From Bacteroidales bacterium (GTDB taxonomy: Bacteria; Bacteroidota; Bacteroidia; Bacteroidales; P3): DNA of 12,834 bases. This document shows positions 8,977 to 12,834 of this stretch, one piece after another. The position numbers and the translations under genes were made by a program. Under the pieces are notes generated by a model. It was not told the DNA's origin and made no database searches. It saw only the letters and a list, made by a program, of their open reading frames with translations. The DNA lies in assembly GCA_023227645.1 (NCBI GenBank), contig JALNVJ010000026.1, forward strand, positions 1 through 12,834, in the 5' to 3' direction. Position 1 is the stretch's first letter; each line of letters opens with the position of its first letter.

Positions 8977-10047
8977 ATGAAGAAACTAAATCGAAATAAA
9001 AAGAACTTATTGATTATTTCAGTAATCATTGTTCTTATATTAATAATTACAATTGTTGTTTCAACCCAAAAAACATCAACAATTGATCAAAACTTCCATA
9101 TTGAAGACACAAAGAAGGTTGTCAGAATTGTTATGGAAGACAGAGATGGTTATAAGAGTGAAATTGTAAAAGCAAACGATAGTGTTTGGATGGTGAATAA
9201 TGAATTTGAAGCCGCTCCTCAAATGGTTAAGACACTTTTAGAAACGCTTAGAGATATGAGAGTTAGGGAACCGGTTGCAAAATCAGCTCATGCCAATATC
9301 ATTAAACAACTATCTGCAAGACATGTCAGGGTTGATGTTTACTCTCAAAGCTATTATATTAATCTAGGATTTATTAAGCTATTCAAGAGAGAGAAATTTG
9401 AAAAAACACTATATATTGGTAGCCAAACAATGGATAATATGGGAACTTATATGATAGTAAAGGGAACTGAAAACCCTTGCGTTATTCATATTCCAAATTT
9501 CAGGGGCTATCTTTCTACACGTTTCGATGCCAATCCTGATGATTGGAAAACACATACTATTTTCAAATATCATCCAAGTAATATAGCATCAATTAGGGTT
9601 GAGATACCCCATCTTGAGGAAGAGAGTTTTGAAATTTATAGTGAGGGAGAAACCTTCCATTTCAAGATGTTGAAAGATAATACCAACCTAAGCAGCTTCG
9701 ATACCCTAAAGGTTACTTCTCTACTATCAAGCTTTACAAATTTAAGTTTTGAAAGAATAGAAAAGAATATCCCTAAGATTGAAGTAGATACTATTTTCTC
9801 AAAATCTCCAAGCTTTATTTTTACAGTAAAAGATAAGAATGGGAAAACCAAAAGCCTTAAAACCTATATGAAACTAAATGAAGGCTCATGGGTTAGTGAA
9901 AATGATAAAGATAAATTCTATGAGATATTCGATATTAATAGAATGTATGGGATTATGGATGGATCCAAAGATACTGTGATCCTACAATACTTTGCTTTTG
10001 ACAATCTACTAAAACCTGCTTCCTATTATTTTTCTCAAAAGAAATAA
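8977..10047 (+). CDS. DUF4340-type membrane-anchored protein, putative GldFG partner
   Basis: A 356-residue protein with a very basic N-terminus (KKLNRNKK) and one transmembrane helix at about 11-29; the rest should lie in the periplasm. The first soluble part, with an aromatic/acidic loop followed by MVKTLLETLRDMRVREPVA (about 83-101), resembles the DUF4340 repeat seen in proteins encoded beside GldG-like ABC auxiliary genes. The C-terminal half has a second similar pattern (lysine-rich strand, then DKFYEIFDINRMYGIM near 309-324). No catalytic motif, cysteine pair or lipobox is visible. It starts 9 nt after gldG and ends 77 nt before dnaN, so it belongs to the gldFG cluster. Inference: a periplasm-facing partner or scaffold of the GldFG complex. 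The domain assignment is from pattern memory, and the function is unknown. Confidence 0.75.
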   Translation: MKKLNRNKKNLLIISVIIVLILIITIVVSTQKTSTIDQNFHIEDTKKVVRIVMEDRDGYKSEIVKANDSVWMVNNEFEAAPQMVKTLLETLRDMRVREPVAKSAHANIIKQLSARHVRVDVYSQSYYINLGFIKLFKREKFEKTLYIGSQTMDNMGTYMIVKGTENPCVIHIPNFRGYLSTRFDANPDDWKTHTIFKYHPSNIASIRVEIPHLEEESFEIYSEGETFHFKMLKDNTNLSSFDTLKVTSLLSSFTNLSFERIEKNIPKIEVDTIFSKSPSFIFTVKDKNGKTKSLKTYMKLNEGSWVSENDKDKFYEIFDINRMYGIMDGSKDTVILQYFAFDNLLKPASYYFSQKK

Positions 10048-10058
10048 TGCTCTTATAC

Positions 10059-10090
10059 TTTGGTTTATAAGATAAAAGGTTTTATTTTTG
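10059..10090 (+). promoter_or_regulatory. dnaN promoter, Bacteroidetes consensus
   Basis: TTTG at 10059-10062 and TATTTTTG at 10083-10090 match the -33 (TTTG) and -7 (TAnnTTTG) elements of the primary sigma factor in Bacteroidetes. The 20-nt spacer is in the accepted range. Transcription would begin near 10095-10098, leaving a leader of about 30 nt before the dnaN ATG at 10125. The site lies wholly in the 77-nt gap after the DUF4340 gene, so dnaN can be expressed independently of the gld cluster. Confidence 0.75.
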
Positions 10091-10124
10091 CTAACTAATA
10101 ATTAATTAATACATAAAAAAAGAT

Positions 10125-11270
10125 ATGAAGTTTATTGTTCACGGAGGTACATTATCACGTTCCTTACAATCAATTTATAGCGTAGTTACAACAACTAATA
10201 GCGCTGTTCCTATTTTGGAGAATTTCCTTTTCCAATTAGATGAAAAAATATTATCAATCACAGCCTCAGATATTGAAACAACTGTTACTGTTAAATTAGA
10301 ACTTGCCGATGCGAATACAGAAGGCCTAAAGCAAATTGCTATACCTGCTAAATTATTATCTGAAATTGTTAAATCATTTTCAAATGTCCCACTTACATTC
10401 ATTATAGATGAAGAGACTTATGCAATTGAACTAACATCAGGCGAAGGTAAGTATAAGCTAACAGGAATATCGGCAGAAGAATATCCAAGGGTTTCAACTG
10501 TTGAAGATGCATCACAAATAACAGTTCCTTCTTCCCTACTAGTTAATGCAATTTCTAAAACAATCTTTGCAGCAGGAATTGAAGAAACAAGACCACAAAT
10601 GACAGGTATCTACTGCGAACAAACTGAAAACGACATCACTTTTGTGGGTACTGATGCTCATAAACTTGTTCGTTATCGCAGAAGCGATTTCTCTAACGAT
10701 ATCCCAACAAGCTTTATACTCCCAAGAAAACCTCTTAACCTAATTAAGAATATACTTGTTTCATATAAAGAAGATGCAGATATTCTAGTGGAGTACAATA
10801 TCAATAATGTAGCTTTCAAATTTGAGAACTACTCAGTAGTATGTCGTTTGATTGAGGGTAAATATCCTAATTACGAAGCAGCAATTCCAAAAGAAAATCC
10901 AAATAAACTAATTATCGATAGAGCAGGATTCCTTAATTCAGTTAAGCGTGTTTCTTTATTTGCCAACCAATCAACACTTCAAGTACGCTTGAGCTTGGGA
11001 GGAAATGAAGTAACAATATCAGCAGAAGATATCGATTTCTCCAATGCAGCAAAAGAAAAACTTGCTTGCAACTATACAGGAGATGATTTAGAGATAGGTT
11101 TCAATGCTAAGTACTTAATGGAAATGCTTAATAATATTGAAACAGAAAATGTGCTGTTTGAAATGTCACAACCAAATAGAGCAGGTATCCTATATCCTTA
11201 CGAAGAAGGAGTAGAGGAAACATCAGAGTCAATCCTTATGTTAGTTATGCCCGTTATGTTAGCAAATTAA
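10125..11270 (+). CDS. dnaN: DNA polymerase III beta subunit (sliding clamp)
   Basis: A 381-residue protein of normal length for a bacterial beta clamp, with three clamp domains (roughly 1-125, 126-250 and 251-381). It starts MKFIVHGGTLSRSLQ and carries SAVPILENFLFQL (26-38), the domain-2 motif GTDAHKLVRY (175-184, usually TDGHRL) and the C-terminal ILMLVMPVML, which matches the VMPM-type tail lining the partner-binding pocket. The dimer encircles DNA in the cytoplasm and tethers the replicative polymerase and repair proteins. The start is supported by the family N-terminus. There is no Shine-Dalgarno motif, only an A-rich leader (cataaaaaaagat). dnaN here is not beside dnaA. The next gene follows after 34 nt with no visible terminator between them. 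Confidence 0.98.
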   Translation: MKFIVHGGTLSRSLQSIYSVVTTTNSAVPILENFLFQLDEKILSITASDIETTVTVKLELADANTEGLKQIAIPAKLLSEIVKSFSNVPLTFIIDEETYAIELTSGEGKYKLTGISAEEYPRVSTVEDASQITVPSSLLVNAISKTIFAAGIEETRPQMTGIYCEQTENDITFVGTDAHKLVRYRRSDFSNDIPTSFILPRKPLNLIKNILVSYKEDADILVEYNINNVAFKFENYSVVCRLIEGKYPNYEAAIPKENPNKLIIDRAGFLNSVKRVSLFANQSTLQVRLSLGGNEVTISAEDIDFSNAAKEKLACNYTGDDLEIGFNAKYLMEMLNNIETENVLFEMSQPNRAGILYPYEEGVEETSESILMLVMPVMLAN

Positions 11271-11304
11271 TAATCAGTAGAAATAATAATACAAACAATT
11301 AAAA

Positions 11305-12492
11305 ATGAAAAAAATTATTAGCTTAGCACTAGTAGCTCTGTTTATTGGAACAGCAGCTTTTGCTCAAGACAAAAAAACAGAAGAAAAAGGATATGAATTC
11401 ACAATGGTGAAAGAAAATCCTTCAACACCAGCAAAAGACCAATCACGTTCAGGAACATGTTGGAGCTTTGCAGGAGTTGCACTATTGGAATCAGAAATCA
11501 TTAAAAGTGGAAACGGAGAATACGACCTTTCAGAAATGTGGATAGTACGTCATGCTTATATGGAAAAAGCAGAAAAATACATACGTTTCCATGGCAATAT
11601 TAGCTTTTCAGCAGGTGGAGGATTCCATGATATCACTGAAATGATAAAGAAATATGGTATTGTAACCGAAGAAGCATACCCAGGACTTAACTATGGAGTA
11701 CAAAAACATAACCATGGTGAAATTGATAAAGTATTAGAGTCATTCTGTAAAACAATAATAGCTCAAACAACAGTATCAACAGCGTGGAAAACAGCTTTCA
11801 ATGCAATACTTGATTCATATTTTGGAGTATTACCAACAAGTTTCACCTATAAAGGAGCAACCTATACCCCAGACTCATTTGCAAAACACTTAGGCTTAAA
11901 CTTAAATGACTATATTGAAATAGGATCATTCACCCACCACCCTTTCTACTCTCAATTTATTATTGAAATTCCAGACAATTGGATGCTAGGAACAATCAAT
12001 AATGTGCCATTAGATGATATGATACAAATTATGGATAATGCAATTGAAAACGGATACACAATTGGTTGGGGATCTGATGTAAGTGAAAAAGGATTTTCAT
12101 GGAAAAATGCAGTAGCAATAATTCCAGATGAAGACAAATCAGACCTTTCAGGAACAGAACGCGACAAATGGGAAAAGCTAACAGCAGCAGAAAAAGCAAA
12201 AGCAAATTATGCATTTGATGGAACAGCTAAAGAAAAAACCATAACACAAACAATGCGTCAAGAAGCTTTCGATAACTATAGCACAACCGACGACCACGGA
12301 ATGCAAATCGTTGGAATAGCTAAAGACCAAAACGGCAACAAATTCTATAAGGTAAAAAACTCATGGGGAACAGAAAGCAAATACGATGGATATTTCTTCG
12401 CCTCAGAAACATTTATCAAATACAAGACCATTGACTTTATGATAAACAAAAACGCTTTATCAAAAGAAATGAAAAAGAAACTCGGTCTATAG
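11305..12492 (+). CDS. pepC: Exported C1B cysteine peptidase (aminopeptidase C/bleomycin hydrolase family)
   Basis: A 395-residue papain-fold peptidase. Active-site residues are intact: Gln46 (DQSRSGTCWSFA), nucleophile Cys52, His331 (DDHGMQIVG) and Asn352 (KVKNSWG). The N-terminus MKKIISLALVALFIGTAAFA followed by Gln is a typical Sec signal peptide with an AFA|Q cleavage site. There is no lipobox cysteine and no C-terminal type IX sorting domain (it ends KEMKKKLGL), so a soluble periplasmic protein is inferred. Family enzymes of this type are aminopeptidases; in the characterised yeast and mammalian members the C-terminal arm enters the active site, and the conserved KKLGL end may do likewise. 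Segments such as SFTHHPFYSQF (212-222) and GWGSDVSEKGFS (254-265) are typical of Bacteroidetes members. It lies 34 nt after dnaN with no promoter seen in the gap, so read-through from the dnaN promoter is likely. The symbol pepC is by family only. Confidence 0.93.
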   Translation: MKKIISLALVALFIGTAAFAQDKKTEEKGYEFTMVKENPSTPAKDQSRSGTCWSFAGVALLESEIIKSGNGEYDLSEMWIVRHAYMEKAEKYIRFHGNISFSAGGGFHDITEMIKKYGIVTEEAYPGLNYGVQKHNHGEIDKVLESFCKTIIAQTTVSTAWKTAFNAILDSYFGVLPTSFTYKGATYTPDSFAKHLGLNLNDYIEIGSFTHHPFYSQFIIEIPDNWMLGTINNVPLDDMIQIMDNAIENGYTIGWGSDVSEKGFSWKNAVAIIPDEDKSDLSGTERDKWEKLTAAEKAKANYAFDGTAKEKTITQTMRQEAFDNYSTTDDHGMQIVGIAKDQNGNKFYKVKNSWGTESKYDGYFFASETFIKYKTIDFMINKNALSKEMKKKLGL

Positions 12493-12518
12493 TTCAAAAC
12501 CAATAAAAGACCAAAACC

Positions 12519-12557
12519 ATAGGGGATAAGCCAAAACTTATCCCCTATTTTATTTTT
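12519..12557 (+). terminator. Strong intrinsic terminator after the peptidase gene
   Basis: A perfect 12-bp stem (ATAGGGGATAAG at 12519-12530 with CTTATCCCCTAT at 12537-12548) closes a 6-nt loop (CCAAAA) and is followed by TTTATTTTT. It lies 27 nt after the peptidase stop codon and ends the dnaN-peptidase unit. The complementary strand has only a short T run after the stem, so termination in the other direction would be weaker. Confidence 0.92.
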
Positions 12558-12622
12558 CCCAAAATCCAAATAAAATAATCACAACCAAAACCCCTCAAAA
12601 ATAAAACCCCAAAACAATTTAC

Positions 12623-12682
12623 TGAATCACCGTTTTAAAAAAATGAAACGGTGATTCAAGAAATTAAAACGGCGTTTCATTT
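12623..12682. repeat. Nested inverted repeats with alternative pairing
   Basis: TGAATCACCGTTT (12623-12635) and AAACGGTGATTCA (12646-12658) form a perfect 13-bp inverted repeat around a 10-nt A-rich loop. AAATGAAACG (12641-12650) is also a perfect reverse complement of CGTTTCATTT (12673-12682), giving a competing 10-bp stem. The two stems share bases 12646-12650 and cannot form together. Three copies of a motif close to RAAACGGYGWTTCA are present, one inverted and two direct with starts exactly 21 nt apart (12645 and 12666). No T run follows the first stem, so it is not an obvious terminator. Operator-like protein sites or a small mobile repeat are both possible. Confidence 0.75.
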
Positions 12683-12784
12683 AAACCCCTTCTTTTCAAA
12701 TTTAAACCCCTTCTTTTTAAAAAAAGGTTAAGTCTTTTTCAATTTATATTAAGTCTTTTTCTAAAAAGGTTAAGTCTTTTTTCA
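12679..12784. repeat. Tandem array with a strict 21-nt period
   Basis: TCTTTT recurs at 12691, 12712, 12733, 12754 and 12775, every 21 nt without drift. The upstream half of the unit varies: ATTTAAACCCCTTCTTTT occurs at 12679 and 12700, AAAAAGGTTAAGTCTTTTT at 12721 and 12763, and TTAAGTCTTTTT at 12728, 12749 and 12770. Units 1, 3 and 5 continue with CAA, whereas 2 and 4 continue with a form of TAAA, hinting at a 42-nt double unit. Stop codons in the repeat frame argue against coding. There are no unique spacers, so this is not a CRISPR array. Twenty-one bp is two helical turns, so the sites face one side of the DNA. Confidence 0.85.
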
Positions 12785-12834
12785 ATTCCTGTATCTATGC
12801 AGTTTTTTTAATCATTTATTTTTAATCTTATTGT
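12785..12834. other. Unassigned AT-rich end of window
   Basis: Nothing gene-like is seen. A run of seven T (12803-12809) follows a short possible 5-bp hairpin (CTGTA/TGCAG), which is too weak to call a terminator. No start codon with a reasonable open frame begins here. Confidence 0.5.

Noticed and set aside
12697..12704. Minus-strand -7 promoter element (TAAATTTG)
   Set aside because: No TTTG-type -33 element is found at the right distance on that strand and no minus-strand gene follows; the match comes from the repeat sequence.
12679..12784. CRISPR array
   Set aside because: The 21-nt units follow each other without unique spacers, the repeats are degenerate and no cas gene is present.
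12789..12809. Short hairpin CTGTA/TGCAG with seven T as a second terminator
   Set aside because: The stem is 5 bp including one wobble pair; too weak without support from a neighbouring gene.

Overview
The window reads as a chromosomal segment of an AT-rich member of the phylum Bacteroidota, most likely order Bacteroidales. The evidence is the gene content (a type IX secretion translocon gene, gldF and gldG), a perfect Bacteroidetes-type promoter (TTTG, 20-nt spacer, TAnnTTTG) before dnaN, and mostly A-rich rather than Shine-Dalgarno-type leaders before start codons. The order or family placement is inference from protein similarity recalled from memory, not from a search.

Layout, all genes on the + strand. 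(1) 1-6129: the 3' part of sprA (sov in Porphyromonas), the giant outer-membrane translocon of the type IX secretion system (T9SS). Its reading frame is open at the left edge, so its N-terminal part lies outside the window. (2) 6130-6399: a gap with a candidate promoter and an AT-rich leader. (3) 6400-10047: a tight three-gene cluster, gldF (ABC permease), gldG (membrane-anchored ABC auxiliary protein) and a DUF4340-type membrane-anchored protein. (4) 10125-11270: dnaN, the replication sliding clamp, with its own strong promoter. (5) 11305-12492: an exported C1B (bleomycin hydrolase/aminopeptidase C-like) cysteine peptidase, 34 nt after dnaN and ended by a strong intrinsic terminator. (6) 12558-12834: non-coding DNA with a G-free stretch, nested inverted repeats and a strictly 21-nt-phased repeat array.

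How they fit together: SprA exports folded T9SS cargo across the outer membrane, while GldF and GldG form the membrane part of an ABC-type complex first known from gliding motility. The ATPase partner (GldA) is not in the window. The DUF4340 protein has the same single-anchor, periplasm-facing layout as GldG and is probably part of that complex. dnaN and the peptidase look like a separate transcription unit running from about 10095 to the terminator near 12557.

Most of the window is ordinary. The two things most worth a second look are the phased 21-nt repeat region with competing hairpins after the peptidase gene, and the little-studied DUF4340 partner of GldFG.
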